Of a DNA stretch of 64,000 nucleotides, positions 1 through 11,425 are shown one piece after another. Both the position numbers and the translations under genes were made by a program. This stretch comes from Pseudoduganella plicata. Its GTDB lineage: Bacteria; Pseudomonadota; Gammaproteobacteria; Burkholderiales; Burkholderiaceae_D. Under the pieces are notes generated by a model. The model did not search any database. It had not been told where the DNA came from and saw nothing but the letters and a program-made list of their open reading frames with translations. The stretch is from contig NZ_CP038026.1 of assembly GCF_004421005.1 (NCBI RefSeq), positions 2,046,001 to 2,110,000 of the forward strand. Reading direction: 5' to 3'. Numbering within the stretch: the stretch's first letter is position 1; every line of letters begins with the position of its first letter.

Positions 1-87
1 CAGCATGCGTTCGCGCGGCCAGTACAGGGCCTTCTGCGCCAGCAGCAGCACGTCTTCGCCCGCCAGCGTAATGGCAACGGCGCTCAT
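1..87 (-). CDS. pdeM: Ligase-associated DNA damage response endonuclease PdeM (5' end only)
   Basis: Only the first 29 codons lie in the window; the gene runs off the left edge. The visible N-terminus (MSAVAITLAGEDVLLLAQKA, then YWP) is typical of the small calcineurin-like metallophosphoesterase that accompanies the bacterial ligase-associated repair cassette. The catalytic metal-binding motifs lie outside the window. It follows the Lhr-like helicase gene on the same strand after 13 bp and is the expected fourth member of the set. In characterised homologues this enzyme is a Mn-dependent phosphodiesterase/endonuclease. The identification rests on the N-terminal sequence and gene order. Confidence 0.8.
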   Translation of the reverse strand, partial: MSAVAITLAGEDVLLLAQKALYWPRERML

Positions 88-100
88 GGTTCCGCCGCCC

Positions 101-2581
101 TCATGGTCCAGCCGCCTTCTCCAGCTCGCGCAGCACGCGCGCCACGCGGTCGGACAGCTTTTCCGTCGTCAGCTTCTCGCGGAAGCGCTCCACCATCAGC
201 GCGAAGCCGAACGGCGTGGCCCGCTTTGTTTCGTGATAGCTGACGGCGCGGCCCCGCAGCGCTTCCAGTGTGGCGCGCAGCCGGTTCAGCTCCAGCTCCT
301 GTTCCAGCACTTCGCGCTGCGCCTGCGTCAGCAGCAGGTTGGCGGCGTCGTGCTTGCGAAAGACCTCGAAGAACAGCGACGACGACGCCTGGATCTGCCG
401 GTTGCTTTTCGGCTGGCCCGGATAGCCCTGGAACACCAGGCCGGCGATGCGGGCGATCTCGCGAAAGCGCCGCTGCGACATCTCCGTCGCGTTCAGGCTG
501 GCCAGTACGTCCTCCAGCAGGCCATCGGTGCTGAACAGGTCCACGTCGCTGCCATGGGCGGGTGCGAAGACCGTCGGCCAGTCGACGGTTTCCGATGCCA
601 GCAGCTCCAACCCGTAGTCGTTGACGGCAATGGAAAACGTGATCGGCCGTGTGCGTCCGATGCGGTAGGCGAACAGGGACGCCAGGCCGATGTGCACGGC
701 GCGCCCGGCGAAGGGATAGAGGAACAGGTGGTGGCCTTCGCGGCTGTGCAGGCTCTCGATGACGGTGCGTTCGGGCGTTGGCAGCGCCGACCAGCGCGCC
801 TGGATCTCCAGCAGCGGCGCGATCGCCAGCATTTCAGGGCCGCTGTAGACGCCTTCCGTGACGAGGCGCATCTGCGCCAGCGCCGCATGCGCCAGCTCGG
901 ACGACAGCGGCATCTTGCCGCCCTGCCAGCGCGGCACGGCGCCCTTTGCGCCCGTGGCCCGCTTCACGTAGGCCGTCATCTCGTGCACGCGGATGAATTC
1001 GAGGATACGGCCGCCGAACAGGAAGTTGTCGCCCTTGTTCAGGCGCGAGATGAACCCCTCTTCCACCGTGCCGATCCGTCCGCCGCTCTGGTACTTCACC
1101 TGGATCATGGCTTCCGAGACGATGGTGCCGATGCCCATCCGGTGGCGCCGGCCGATCGCGGCATCCGGCACGCGGTAGATGCCCTCCTCGTCCGGCAGCA
1201 CGCGCCGGTATTCGGGATAAACGGTGAGACTCTGGCCGCCACGCGCCACAAAATCAAGCGCCCATTGCCATTCGTCTTCCGTCAGATGACGGTACGACCA
1301 CGCGGTGCGCACCTCGGCGAACAGTGCCTCCGAACGGAAGCCGCCGCCCAGCGCCACCGTGACCAGGTGCTGTACCAGCACGTCGAGCGGCTTTTCCGGC
1401 ACGCTGCGCGCTTCGATGTCGCGGTCCTTGACAGCCTGGATGGCGCCGGCCGCCTCCAGCAATTCGAGGCTGTGCGTAGGCACCAGCGTGACGCGCGACA
1501 CCCGCCCCGGCGCATGGCCCGAGCGTCCCGCGCGCTGCAGCAGCCGGGCAATGCCCTTGGCGCTGCCGATCTGCAGCACCCGTTCGACGGGCAGGAAGTC
1601 CACGCCCAGGTCAAGACTCGACGTGCAGACGACGGCCTTCAGCTCGCCCTTCTTCAGGCCCAGCTCGACCCAGTCGCGCACTTCCTTGTCCAGCGAGCCG
1701 TGATGCAGCGCGATGATGCCGGCCCAGTCGGGCCGCGCCTCCAGCATGTTCTGGTACCACAGCTCCGCCTGCGAACGGGTATTGCAGAACACCAGCGTCG
1801 TCGCATTCTGCTCGATCTCGTCGATCACGGCGGGCAGCATCTGGATGCCGAGGTGGCCGGCCCACGGGAAGCGCGACGGGTTGGCGGGAATCAGCGTATC
1901 GACGCGCAGATCCTTGCGGATGCTTCCCTCCACGGTGGCCCCTGGCATGTCCGCGCCCAGCAGCACGTCCTTGGCGCGCGCCAGGTTGCCCAGGGTCGCG
2001 GACAGGCCCCAGACGACCAGCCCCCCGTTGCCGGCGGCGTGATTCCAACGGCGCAGCCGGGCCAGCGCCAGCTGCGTCTGCACGCCCCGCTTGTTCCCCA
2101 TCAGTTCATGCCATTCGTCGACGATGACCATGTCCAGCATGGCGAACTGCTCGGCCGCATCGGCTTTCGACAGCATCAAGGTCAGGCTTTCCGGGGTCGT
2201 GATCAGCGTGTCCGGCAGGTGCTTCGCCTGGCGGGCGCGGGTCGCGGACGACGTGTCGCCCGTGCGCGCATCGACCACCCAGCCGGGCATCAGCTGCGTG
2301 CTCGATTCCGTCAGCGCGCGCAAGGTGTCCGCGGCCAGCGCGCGCATCGGCGTGATCCACAGCACGCGCAGGCCGCGCTTGCGCGAAGGTTTCGCCACCA
2401 TTGCCCGCTGCAACGCGGCGAACCATACCGCGAACGTCTTGCCTGACCCGGTGGTGGCATGCAGCAGGCCCGATTCGCCGGCCAGCGCGGCCTGCCAGAC
2501 GGCGCGCTGGAACGGGAAGACCTTCCAGCCGCGCGCATCGAACCAGGCCCCGGCCTGCCCTGCCGCCTCGCGCCTGTTCAT
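101..2581 (-). CDS. Ligase-associated Lhr-like DEXH-box DNA helicase
   Basis: Superfamily 2 3'-5' DNA helicase of the Lhr-core type, 826 residues, the usual size for the ligase-associated form. Walker A is TGSGKT at residues 44-49. Motif II is [13 protein letters not shown] near residue 165, an Lhr signature, and is followed by LSATLGN (motif III) and [12 protein letters not shown] (motif VI). The C-terminal half matches the winged-helix and Lhr-CTD core. The reading frame is open further upstream, but I chose the ATG at 2581 because it overlaps the ligase TGA as ATGA and starts the conserved [11 protein letters not shown] segment. It sits third in an exonuclease-ligase-helicase-PdeM operon and presumably unwinds or translocates on damaged DNA for the partner nucleases and ligase. 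Confidence 0.93.
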   Translation of the reverse strand: MNRREAAGQAGAWFDARGWKVFPFQRAVWQAALAGESGLLHATTGSGKTFAVWFAALQRAMVAKPSRKRGLRVLWITPMRALAADTLRALTESSTQLMPGWVVDARTGDTSSATRARQAKHLPDTLITTPESLTLMLSKADAAEQFAMLDMVIVDEWHELMGNKRGVQTQLALARLRRWNHAAGNGGLVVWGLSATLGNLARAKDVLLGADMPGATVEGSIRKDLRVDTLIPANPSRFPWAGHLGIQMLPAVIDEIEQNATTLVFCNTRSQAELWYQNMLEARPDWAGIIALHHGSLDKEVRDWVELGLKKGELKAVVCTSSLDLGVDFLPVERVLQIGSAKGIARLLQRAGRSGHAPGRVSRVTLVPTHSLELLEAAGAIQAVKDRDIEARSVPEKPLDVLVQHLVTVALGGGFRSEALFAEVRTAWSYRHLTEDEWQWALDFVARGGQSLTVYPEYRRVLPDEEGIYRVPDAAIGRRHRMGIGTIVSEAMIQVKYQSGGRIGTVEEGFISRLNKGDNFLFGGRILEFIRVHEMTAYVKRATGAKGAVPRWQGGKMPLSSELAHAALAQMRLVTEGVYSGPEMLAIAPLLEIQARWSALPTPERTVIESLHSREGHHLFLYPFAGRAVHIGLASLFAYRIGRTRPITFSIAVNDYGLELLASETVDWPTVFAPAHGSDVDLFSTDGLLEDVLASLNATEMSQRRFREIARIAGLVFQGYPGQPKSNRQIQASSSLFFEVFRKHDAANLLLTQAQREVLEQELELNRLRATLEALRGRAVSYHETKRATPFGFALMVERFREKLTTEKLSDRVARVLRELEKAAGP

Positions 2582-4230
2582 GCCGCGAGGCTCGCCTGCG
2601 CCAGCAGGCCCTTGAGCGAGTCGAGCGTATCGGCTTCCTCCACGCTTTTGTCGTCGCGCCGGCGCAGGATGCGCGGGAAGCGCACGGCGATGCCGGATTT
2701 GTGCCGGGGCGATGCGGCGATACCTTCGAAGCCGATCTCGAACACCATGGTCGGCTTCACGCTGCGTACGGGTCCGAACTTTTCCACGGTCGTGCGCCGC
2801 ACCGCGTTGTCGACCTGGGCGATTTCCGCATCCGTCAGCCCCGAATATGCTTTCGCGAAGGGCACCAGCATGCGCTGGCCATCCGCATCCACGTCCCAGA
2901 CGGCAAACGTGTAATCGGTGTACAGCGACGCGCGGCGGCCATGGCCGGCCTGGGCGTAGATCAGCACCGCATCCACGCTGTACGGATCGATCTTCCATTT
3001 CCACCACGTGCCCACGTCCTTGGTACGGCCCACGCCATACTGCGCGCTGGCGGCCTTGATCATCATGCCTTCCACGCCGCGGGCGCGCGACTCATCGCGG
3101 ATGCGGGCCAGCGCTTCCCAGCTTTCGGCTTGCACCAGCGGCGAGATGCGCAGGCGCGGGCTGCCGGCGCGCTCGACGAGCTGCTCCAGCAGCGTGCGGC
3201 GCTCGCATTGCGGCAGCTTGCGCAGGTCGACGCCGTCCAGCTCCAGCAGGTCGTACGCGACCAGCGCGGCGGGCAGCTCGGCCAGCAGCTTGGGCGACAG
3301 GGTCTTGCGGCCGATGCGCTTCTGCAGGTCGGCAAACGGAGACGGGTTGCCGTTGTCCTTGTCACCGCTTTGCCAGATCAGGATCTCGCCATCGACCACG
3401 GTGCCTTCGGGCAGGCGGATCGCCGCCAGTTCCGGGAAGCGCTCCGTGATGAGGTCCTCGCCGCGTGACCACACCCAGTTGTCGCCGCCACGGGACACGA
3501 TCTGCGCGCGCATGCCGTCGTATTTCCACTCGACCTGCCAGTCGGCGATGTCGCCCAGCGTTTGCGGCGCCGCCTGCAGCTGGTGCGCCAGGAAGAACGG
3601 GTACGGCTGGCCGCCGCGCATGGCGTGTTCCTGGTCGGACTGTTCCGCGATCAGTTGCAGGAAGCCCTGCGCCGTGGGGCTGACGCTGCCGTCCGTCCAG
3701 CCCATCAGACGCTGGGCGATCAGTTTCGAATCGACTGCCGCGATGGCGGACAGCGCGCGCGTAACGAGCAGTTTCGAGACGCCGACCCGGAAACCGCCGC
3801 CGATCAGTTTCACCAGCAGGAAGCGCTCGCGCGTTTCCAGTTCGTCCCAGTAGTCGAACAGCGCCTGGCGGATCGTCTCGGGCGCGGCGCCGCGCAGCGG
3901 CGCGATGCGCTGCTCGATCCACGTGGCCAGGCCGATGTCGCTGCGGGTCTTCGGTTCCGGCAGGATGTGCGCGATCGTTTCGGCCAGGTCGCCCACGGCG
4001 TCGTAGCACTCGTCGAACAGCCATTCGTCCAGCCCCGCGTATTCGGTGGCGTACTGGCGCAGCAGCTTGGCCGGCACCGCCTGGCGCGGCTTGCCGCCTG
4101 CAAGGAAGTAGACGGCCCACGCCGCGTTTTCCGGCGCGGCGCTGGAGAAGTAGGCTTTCAGTGCGTCGAGCTTGCGGTTGGTGGCGGTGGTTTCATCCAG
4201 CTCGGCGTACAGGCGCGCGAATTCACGCAT
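2578..4230 (-). CDS. ATP-dependent DNA ligase of the ligase-associated repair cassette
   Basis: ATP-dependent DNA ligase, 550 residues. The order is an N-terminal helical DNA-binding domain (about 1-200), then the nucleotidyltransferase domain with the lysine adenylation motif EWKYDGMR (catalytic Lys236), then an OB fold (about 420-550). Further nucleotidyltransferase motifs are [21 protein letters not shown] and [16 protein letters not shown] lies near the OB-fold junction. The start at 4230 ([11 protein letters not shown]) overlaps the exonuclease stop by 8 bp; an in-frame ATG two codons upstream is an alternative. It is not the replicative NAD-dependent ligase LigA. Family knowledge places it in a four-gene DNA repair set in proteobacteria. 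Confidence 0.93.
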   Translation of the reverse strand: MREFARLYAELDETTATNRKLDALKAYFSSAAPENAAWAVYFLAGGKPRQAVPAKLLRQYATEYAGLDEWLFDECYDAVGDLAETIAHILPEPKTRSDIGLATWIEQRIAPLRGAAPETIRQALFDYWDELETRERFLLVKLIGGGFRVGVSKLLVTRALSAIAAVDSKLIAQRLMGWTDGSVSPTAQGFLQLIAEQSDQEHAMRGGQPYPFFLAHQLQAAPQTLGDIADWQVEWKYDGMRAQIVSRGGDNWVWSRGEDLITERFPELAAIRLPEGTVVDGEILIWQSGDKDNGNPSPFADLQKRIGRKTLSPKLLAELPAALVAYDLLELDGVDLRKLPQCERRTLLEQLVERAGSPRLRISPLVQAESWEALARIRDESRARGVEGMMIKAASAQYGVGRTKDVGTWWKWKIDPYSVDAVLIYAQAGHGRRASLYTDYTFAVWDVDADGQRMLVPFAKAYSGLTDAEIAQVDNAVRRTTVEKFGPVRSVKPTMVFEIGFEGIAASPRHKSGIAVRFPRILRRRDDKSVEEADTLDSLKGLLAQASLAA

Positions 4231-5386
4231 CGGCATCCTCCCGAGCATCCTCCCCAGCGTTGTCCACCTTGCGGCGCGCCTCGGCCGTGCCGGCGTCGCG
4301 GGCCGCATTGGCCTTGTCCTTGACGGCCCAGCGCTGCGCGACGGGATCCGGTTCGGTGGTCGCCACGCCTTCCGCCGCGGCACCCGCATCGGCGGCATTC
4401 TCCGCTTCGTCGTCGCCGTATTCGGTGTCGAAGCCTTTCGCATCCAGGCCGTTCTGGCACAGCCAGCGCACCATCGTGGGAATCGAGCCGTGCGTCACGA
4501 CGACCCGTTCCGCTTCGGTCGCCTTGATCGCGCCCATCAGGCCGGGCCAGTCTGCGTGATCGGACAGCACGAAGCCGCGGTCCACGCCGCGCCGCCTGCG
4601 CGCACCGCGCAGCAGCATCCAGCCGCTGGCGAAGGCATCGCTGAAGTCGCCGAACCGCTTGACCCACGGCGAGCCGCCTGCGGAAGGCGGCGCGATGATG
4701 ATGGCGCGTTTGATGTCGGCCTTGTCCACGTCGCTGACCATCTTCGTTTCGGGCAGCGGCACGCCAGCGGCGCGGTAGACGCGGTTGAGCGGCTCGACGG
4801 AGCCGTGGCAGATGATGGGACCGATGGAGGCATCGAGACCGGACAGGATGCGCTGCGCCTTGCCGAACGAGTAGCACAGCATCAGGCTGGCGCGGCCTTC
4901 GGCGGCGTTCTTGCGCCACCAAGCGTTGATGTCGTCGAACGTCTGCTGCTGCGGTTCCCAGCGGTAGATCGGCAGGCCGAACGTGGACTCCGTGATGAAC
5001 GTATGGCACCGCACGGGTTCGAACGGCGCGCACGTGGCATCGCCCTCGACCTTGTAGTCGCCCGACGCCACCCACACTTCGCCGCCGCATTCGAGCCGCA
5101 CCTGCGCGGAACCCAGCACGTGCCCGGCCGGGTGCAGCGAGATGCGCACGCCATTGTGCTCGACCACTTCGCCATATGCGAGGCCCTGCACGTCGATGTC
5201 GCCCAGGCGCGACTTGAGGATGCCGACGCCGGGCGCCGCGGCCAGGTAGTGGCCATGGCCCACGCGGGCATGGTCGCCATGGCCGTGCGTGATGACGGCA
5301 CGGTCGACGGGGCGCCACGGATCGATGTAGAACCCGCCCGGCACGCAATACAGGCCTTCTCTTCGGACGACGACCATATCGGACAT
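4223..5386 (-). CDS. Ligase-associated DNA damage response exonuclease (MBL/beta-CASP fold)
   Basis: Metallo-beta-lactamase/beta-CASP nuclease of 387 residues. The metal-binding signature HGHGDH is at residues 34-39, with further conserved blocks (SGDYKVEGD, FITESTFGLP, LCYSFGKAQR, LSDHADWPGL) as in the SNM1/CPSF-like exonucleases linked to bacterial ATP ligases. The C-terminal ~50 residues are charged and Ala/Asp/Glu rich and probably disordered. The start at 5386 is supported by a GGGAG ribosome-binding site six bases upstream. It is the first gene of the repair operon, and its promoter should lie in the repeat-containing gap upstream. Confidence 0.93.
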   Translation of the reverse strand: MSDMVVVRREGLYCVPGGFYIDPWRPVDRAVITHGHGDHARVGHGHYLAAAPGVGILKSRLGDIDVQGLAYGEVVEHNGVRISLHPAGHVLGSAQVRLECGGEVWVASGDYKVEGDATCAPFEPVRCHTFITESTFGLPIYRWEPQQQTFDDINAWWRKNAAEGRASLMLCYSFGKAQRILSGLDASIGPIICHGSVEPLNRVYRAAGVPLPETKMVSDVDKADIKRAIIIAPPSAGGSPWVKRFGDFSDAFASGWMLLRGARRRRGVDRGFVLSDHADWPGLMGAIKATEAERVVVTHGSIPTMVRWLCQNGLDAKGFDTEYGDDEAENAADAGAAAEGVATTEPDPVAQRWAVKDKANAARDAGTAEARRKVDNAGEDAREDADA

Positions 5387-5541
5387 ACGATGCTCCCTCA
5401 ACGCTATGGTTCATTGTAGCCAGAGGGATCTTGCGTGTATGTCCGCCAGCGCACCAAGTGCGGCGGGGCGGGCGGGTCAGTGGCGTGACAGGGCAACGCG
5501 TATTTGCGACGGTGTTTGCATCGGTGACCGGCATCATTTTC

Positions 5542-5830
5542 CGGGCTTTGCCCGGAAAAATGGTGTCAGTCCCACAGGGGGCGGAATGGCGTCTGTCGCC
5601 GATTTTCGGGTCACCGGCGGCACTGCGAAAATCTGGAATAATGCTGAGGACAGACACGCATTTTTTCGGGCTTTGCCCGGAAAAATGGTGTCAGTCCCGC
5701 AGGGGGCGGAATGGTGGCTGTCACCGGTTTTCGGGTCACCGGCTGCACTGCGAAAATCTGGAATAATGCTGAGGACAGACACGCATTTTTTCGGGCTTTG
5801 CCCGGAAAAATGGTGTCAGTCCCGCAGGGG
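5542..5830. repeat. 125-bp tandem repeat carrying a long imperfect palindrome
   Basis: Two full 125-bp units (5542-5666 and 5667-5791, about seven differences) are followed by a partial third copy (5792-5830). Each repeat boundary is the hairpin CGGGC-TTT-GCCCG. In copies two and three this extends to a roughly 50-bp imperfect palindrome (5648-5697 and 5773-5822) with arms GGACAGACACGCA... and ...TGGTGTCAGTCC. The first copy keeps a perfect 10-bp stem, TTTTCCGGGC/GCCCGGAAAA, but its outer arm has diverged. The block fills the gap between the exonuclease and recQ (5387-5831). The ORFs inside it read through the repeats on both strands and look spurious. It could be a dispersed genomic mosaic element, a transcription barrier or a slipped-strand duplication. 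Confidence 0.85.
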
Positions 5831-5831
5831 T

Positions 5832-7535
<1,704 letters not shown>

Positions 7536-7545
7536 GGATTTGTCC

Positions 7546-7645
7546 GGTTACTATCTTAGCAACCAATGTAGGCGCCGTACCGTGCAGATACCATAGGACG
7601 CGGCCTACAAATATCGTAGGAGTATGGCGAGAGCGCGCTCTCGCC
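7546..7645. promoter_or_regulatory. Inverted repeats upstream of recQ
   Basis: The short gap between recQ and the MAPEG gene contains an imperfect palindrome, GGTTACTA-TCT-TAGCAACC (7546-7564), 10 bp upstream of the recQ ATG. It also contains CCTAC(7)GTAGG near 7604-7620 and a perfect 20-bp palindrome, GGCGAGAGCGCGCTCTCGCC (7626-7645), next to the MAPEG stop. None is followed by a T-run on the minus strand. The first could be an operator for recQ and the 20-bp one a structural transcription-end signal. No known regulator consensus is recognised. Confidence 0.35.
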
Positions 7646-7662
7646 CAGCCGCAAGCGGCCCG

Positions 7663-8060
7663 TCAATAATTACTGAGCAATGCGTACAGCACCATGACAA
7701 GCCCTGCCAGCGACACCAGCCACACCAGCGAGCGCACGTAGGGAATGCCCAGCGCATATAACGGCACGTAGACGATGCGCGCCACCAGGTACAGCCAGCA
7801 GCCCCACAGCGTCAGCGTACCCTCCGCCCCGCCCACGTGGGCCGCCAGCACGGCGGCGGCGAACAGCGGCAGCGTCTCGAACAGGTTCTGCTTGGCCCGT
7901 TCCAGCCGCGCCGTCACCTTGCCCGGCGGCGGTGCGCCGCCATCGCGGGCACCGGCGTTGTACGCGGCGCCCGTTTCCTTCGTGCGCAACGTCGAGTGCA
8001 GGAAAATCTGCACGATCGCCAGCACCAGTGTCCAGCCCAACAGAGTCAGTCCGTGCTCAT
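7663..8060 (-). CDS. MAPEG-family membrane protein, apparent one-base frameshift at codon 4
   Basis: Small integral membrane protein of the MAPEG superfamily (membrane-associated proteins in eicosanoid and glutathione metabolism). About four hydrophobic segments are present, with family motifs AKQNLFETLPLFA and LWGCWLYLVARIVYVPLYALG. The body is open from 8048 to 7663. The best start is ATG 8060, which overlaps the kinase TGA as ATGA, but that frame reads M-S-T-D and then stops. Restoring one C after codon 4 would give MSTDLTLLGWTLVL, the usual family N-terminus. Otherwise translation must begin at a TTG (8040). Either the sequence lost a base or the gene has a leaky start. Function unknown. 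Confidence 0.8.
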
Positions 8061-11000
8061 GGTTTCCTTTCGAGGTGGTTGGTCCGTACGCTGTCCAGCG
8101 CGGCCTGCAGCTCCATCAGGTCGTAGGGCTTGCGCAGGCAGGCGGCAGGGAATTCCAGGTGATCCAGCGCTTCCTTGCCATAACCGGTCGAGAAGATCAC
8201 GCGGATCGACCGCCCGGGCTCACTGGCCAGCACGCGCCGCGCCAGTTCGATACCGGACATGCCCGGCAGGCTCACGTCGGTAAACAGGATATCGAAGTCC
8301 TGGGTGCGCATCAGCTCCCAGGCTGCCTCGCCGTCCGACACGCCGGAGACGGTGTGCCCCAGCATGCCGACCAGCTCGCACACCATCTGCTGCGAATCCA
8401 GGTTGTCCTCGACAACCAGCACGCGCAGCGATGCGTCGCGTTCGATGCCCGGCGGCGGCTCCAGCAGCTCGCTGGCACCGCCCTCGCCCGCCGCGAGCGC
8501 GCTGCGCCGGCGCGCCTGCGCGAGCGATTGCTGACGGCGGTTGTTCAGGACGTGGCGCAGCTTGCGCGCCAGCTCTTCGCGCCGGTAAGGTTTGCTGAGC
8601 AGCTCCAGGCCCGCATCCAGACGGCCGCCATGGACGATGGAATTCTGCGGATAGCCCGACGTGAACAGCACGGCCATCTCCGGATGCAGCTCCTGCGCGA
8701 TGCGCGCCAGCTCGGGGCTGCGCAGCGGGCCGGGCATGACGACATCGGTAAACAGCAGGTCGATATGCTCGCCCGATTCGACGATGCGCAGCGCCTTCTC
8801 GCCGTTCTCCGCCTGCAGCACGCGGTAGCCCAGCGCCGTCAGCATGTCCAGCACCACGGTGCGCACGCCCTCGTCGTCTTCCACCACCAGGATGGTCTCG
8901 CTGCCGCCCGTTGCCGGCCCGCTGCGCGGCGCGGTATCCTCCACTTCCGCCAGCATCGTGCGCGGCAGGTAGATCTTGACACTGGTGCCTTGCCCCGGCT
9001 CGCTGTAGATCTTGATGTGGCCGCGGCTCTGCTTGACGAAACCATACGCCATCGACAGCCCGAGGCCGGTGCCTTCGCCTTCAGGCTTGGTCGTGAAGAA
9101 CGGCTCGAACGCACGCTGCAGCACATCCGGCGCCATGCCGCAGCCCGTGTCGGTCACGGACAGCAGCACGTACTGGCCCGCGGGCACGTCCACCAGGTTG
9201 TTGACGTAATATTCGTCCAGCACCGCGTTGCCCAGCTCGATCGTCAGCCGGCCCGCGCCCTGCATGGCATCGCGCGCGTTGATCGCCAGGTTGAGGATGA
9301 CGTTTTCGATCTGCCCCGGGTCCACGAGGGTGTTCCACAGCCCGCTGCCGACAACGACGACCAGCTCCACCGCCTCGCCCAGCGCGCGGCGCAGCAGTTC
9401 GTCCATGTCCGACACCAGCCGGCCCAGGTCCGCCACCACGGGCTGCAGCGGCTGGCGCCGCGCAAACGCCAGCAGTTGCGACGACAGCTTGGCGCCCCGT
9501 TCGACGGCGCCGATAGCCATGTCGAGCCGGCGCCGCGCCACCGCATCGGACGGCATGTGCTGCGCCAGCAGATGCAGGTTGCCCGAGATGATCTGCAGGA
9601 CGTTGTTGAAGTCGTGCGCGACGCCGCCCGTCAGCTGGCCCACCGCTTCCATCTTCTGCGCCTGGCGCAGCGCCTCCTCGGCCTTGTCGCGCTCCGCGAT
9701 CTCGCGCGTCACGCGCTGCTCCAGCGTATCGTTCAGGTCGCGCAGCGCCGCCTCGATGCGGCGCCGCTCCGTGATGTCGATCTTGACGGCGATCAGCGCG
9801 ACGGGCTGGCCCGACTCGTCGTCCAGCCGGCTCATGCTGCTGGCGATCCAGACCCATTCGCCGTCCCGGCGCAGGTAGCGCTTCTCCAGCGTGAACGGCT
9901 CGCCCGTTGCCACCAGGTGCGCCACCAGCGCGCTGTTGCCGGCCTTGTCATCCGGATGGATCAGATCATCCATGTGCAGGCCCAGCATCTCGCCCTCGGT
10001 GCGGTTCAGCATGCGGCACAGGGCGCCGTTGACGCGCTGGAAGCGCCCGTCCAGGCTCAATTCCGACAGGCCGACCGACGCCTGGCCGAAGATCGCGGCG
10101 AGACGGTCCTGGCTGGTGCGCAGCTGCTGTTCGATCTGCTTGCGCCCCGTGATGTCGAAGGCCACGCCGACATAGCGCCGCTGCGCGTCCGTGGCGCCTT
10201 CCACGGCCTCGCCCTGGCGCGCGACCCAGCGCACCTCGCCCGTATCGGGCCGGCGGATGCGGTATTCCGTGTAGGCCAGCGGATTGTCGCTGTCGTGCAG
10301 CCGGCGCGAGCCCATCTGCGCGTGGTCCCGCTCATCGACCAGCGACACCAGCAACTCCTGCGTCACCTCGACATCGTCGGGCAGCCCCCAGACGCGCCGG
10401 TACTGCTTCGACACCACCAGCTTGCCCGTGGCCGGGAACCATTCAAAGCTGCCGATGCCACCGGCCTGCTGTGCCATGCGCAGGCGCTCTTCCGTGACGA
10501 TGCTGTCGGTAACGTCGATGCCGTCCACGAACACGCCGGTGACGCTGCCGTCGGGCGCGCGCAGCGGCTGGTAGACAAAGTCGAGGTAGCGCGATTCCAG
10601 CACGCCATCGGGCTGCTTCATCAGCTTCACCTTCAGCTGCCGGCCCACATAGGGCTCGCCCGTGCGGTAGACGCGGTCGAGCAGATCGACAAAGCCCTGC
10701 GCGCGCACTTCCGGCAACGCCTCCTCGACCGGCTTGCCGATGACGTCGCGCCCGCCCACGAGCTGCAGGTAGGGTTTGTTCGCCAGTTCGAAGACGTGGC
10801 GCGGGCCGCGCAGCACGGCCATGAAACTGGGCGCCTGCTCGAACAGGTCGCGCAGCAGCGCCGTTTCCTCGCGCAGCCGGCGGTTCTGCCGGTCGAGGTC
10901 CGCGCGGTCGCGCTCGCGCCGGCGTTCCTCCCGCACCCGCTCCGTCACTTCCACCACGGTGCACAGCACGCCGCCTACGCCGCCGCAGGTGTCGTACACC

Positions 11001-11425
11001 GGGGTATAGAACAGGTCGAACCAGACCTGCTCCGGCGTGCCGTTGCGCAGCACCGTCATGTGCGTGTTCGTATGCTGGCGCGTCTCGCCGCGCATGCCCG
11101 CCTCCAGGATGGCGCGGTTCCAGTCCCACAGTTCCGGCCACGCATCGGGCACGGTGCCGCCCAGGGCGGCCGGATGGCGCGCGCCGGCGATTTCCGCATA
11201 GCCGTCGTTGTAGACCATGACGTGCCGCGGCCCCCACATCAAGACCATCGCGATGGGGGAATTCAGGACGATATCGACGGTGGTGCGCAGCGCCGGTGTC
11301 CAGTCGCCCGGCGCGCCCAGCGCCGTGGCGCTCCAGTCGAGCGCGCGTACCAGGTCGCCAGTCGCCCCGCCGCCGCGCGGCACGTAGGGGACCAGGCCAC
11401 TGGCCGCGGCGGGTGTGCAGTTCAT
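8057..11425 (-). CDS. Hybrid sensor histidine kinase with four PAS-type domains and two receiver domains
   Basis: Probably soluble 1122-residue hybrid kinase with no membrane segment seen. Four PAS/PAC-like modules lie at about 45-165, 185-310, 320-430 and 440-555. They are followed by a short coiled coil, the dimerisation/phosphoacceptor motif VAHDFNN (His604), and a HATPase domain (N box [12 protein letters not shown] boxes DTGCGMAP and [10 protein letters not shown]). Two receiver domains follow, with phosphoacceptors Asp894 (FTDVVMPG) and Asp1050 (FTDVSLPG). It overlaps the upstream response regulator/kinase gene (ATGA at 11422-11425) and the downstream MAPEG gene (ATGA at 8057-8060), so all three are probably cotranscribed. 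No DNA-binding output is present. Signal unknown. Confidence 0.92.
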   Translation of the reverse strand: MNCTPAAASGLVPYVPRGGGATGDLVRALDWSATALGAPGDWTPALRTTVDIVLNSPIAMVLMWGPRHVMVYNDGYAEIAGARHPAALGGTVPDAWPELWDWNRAILEAGMRGETRQHTNTHMTVLRNGTPEQVWFDLFYTPVYDTCGGVGGVLCTVVEVTERVREERRRERDRADLDRQNRRLREETALLRDLFEQAPSFMAVLRGPRHVFELANKPYLQLVGGRDVIGKPVEEALPEVRAQGFVDLLDRVYRTGEPYVGRQLKVKLMKQPDGVLESRYLDFVYQPLRAPDGSVTGVFVDGIDVTDSIVTEERLRMAQQAGGIGSFEWFPATGKLVVSKQYRRVWGLPDDVEVTQELLVSLVDERDHAQMGSRRLHDSDNPLAYTEYRIRRPDTGEVRWVARQGEAVEGATDAQRRYVGVAFDITGRKQIEQQLRTSQDRLAAIFGQASVGLSELSLDGRFQRVNGALCRMLNRTEGEMLGLHMDDLIHPDDKAGNSALVAHLVATGEPFTLEKRYLRRDGEWVWIASSMSRLDDESGQPVALIAVKIDITERRRIEAALRDLNDTLEQRVTREIAERDKAEEALRQAQKMEAVGQLTGGVAHDFNNVLQIISGNLHLLAQHMPSDAVARRRLDMAIGAVERGAKLSSQLLAFARRQPLQPVVADLGRLVSDMDELLRRALGEAVELVVVVGSGLWNTLVDPGQIENVILNLAINARDAMQGAGRLTIELGNAVLDEYYVNNLVDVPAGQYVLLSVTDTGCGMAPDVLQRAFEPFFTTKPEGEGTGLGLSMAYGFVKQSRGHIKIYSEPGQGTSVKIYLPRTMLAEVEDTAPRSGPATGGSETILVVEDDEGVRTVVLDMLTALGYRVLQAENGEKALRIVESGEHIDLLFTDVVMPGPLRSPELARIAQELHPEMAVLFTSGYPQNSIVHGGRLDAGLELLSKPYRREELARKLRHVLNNRRQQSLAQARRRSALAAGEGGASELLEPPPGIERDASLRVLVVEDNLDSQQMVCELVGMLGHTVSGVSDGEAAWELMRTQDFDILFTDVSLPGMSGIELARRVLASEPGRSIRVIFSTGYGKEALDHLEFPAACLRKPYDLMELQAALDSVRTNHLERKP

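Noticed and set aside
5..2446. 813-codon plus-strand open frame over the helicase and other very long antisense frames (7775-12022, 19833-22910, 36328-38790)
   Set aside because: They are complementary shadows of conserved genes in a high-GC genome, rich in Arg, Gln and His, with no family motifs or ribosome-binding sites.
5431..5782. Open frames of 80-110 codons inside the 125-bp repeats
   Set aside because: They exist only because the repeat is in frame with itself; both strands show them and no start signal or known domain is present.
5542..5830. CRISPR array
   Set aside because: The repeat is 125 bp with no unique spacers and no cas genes nearby.
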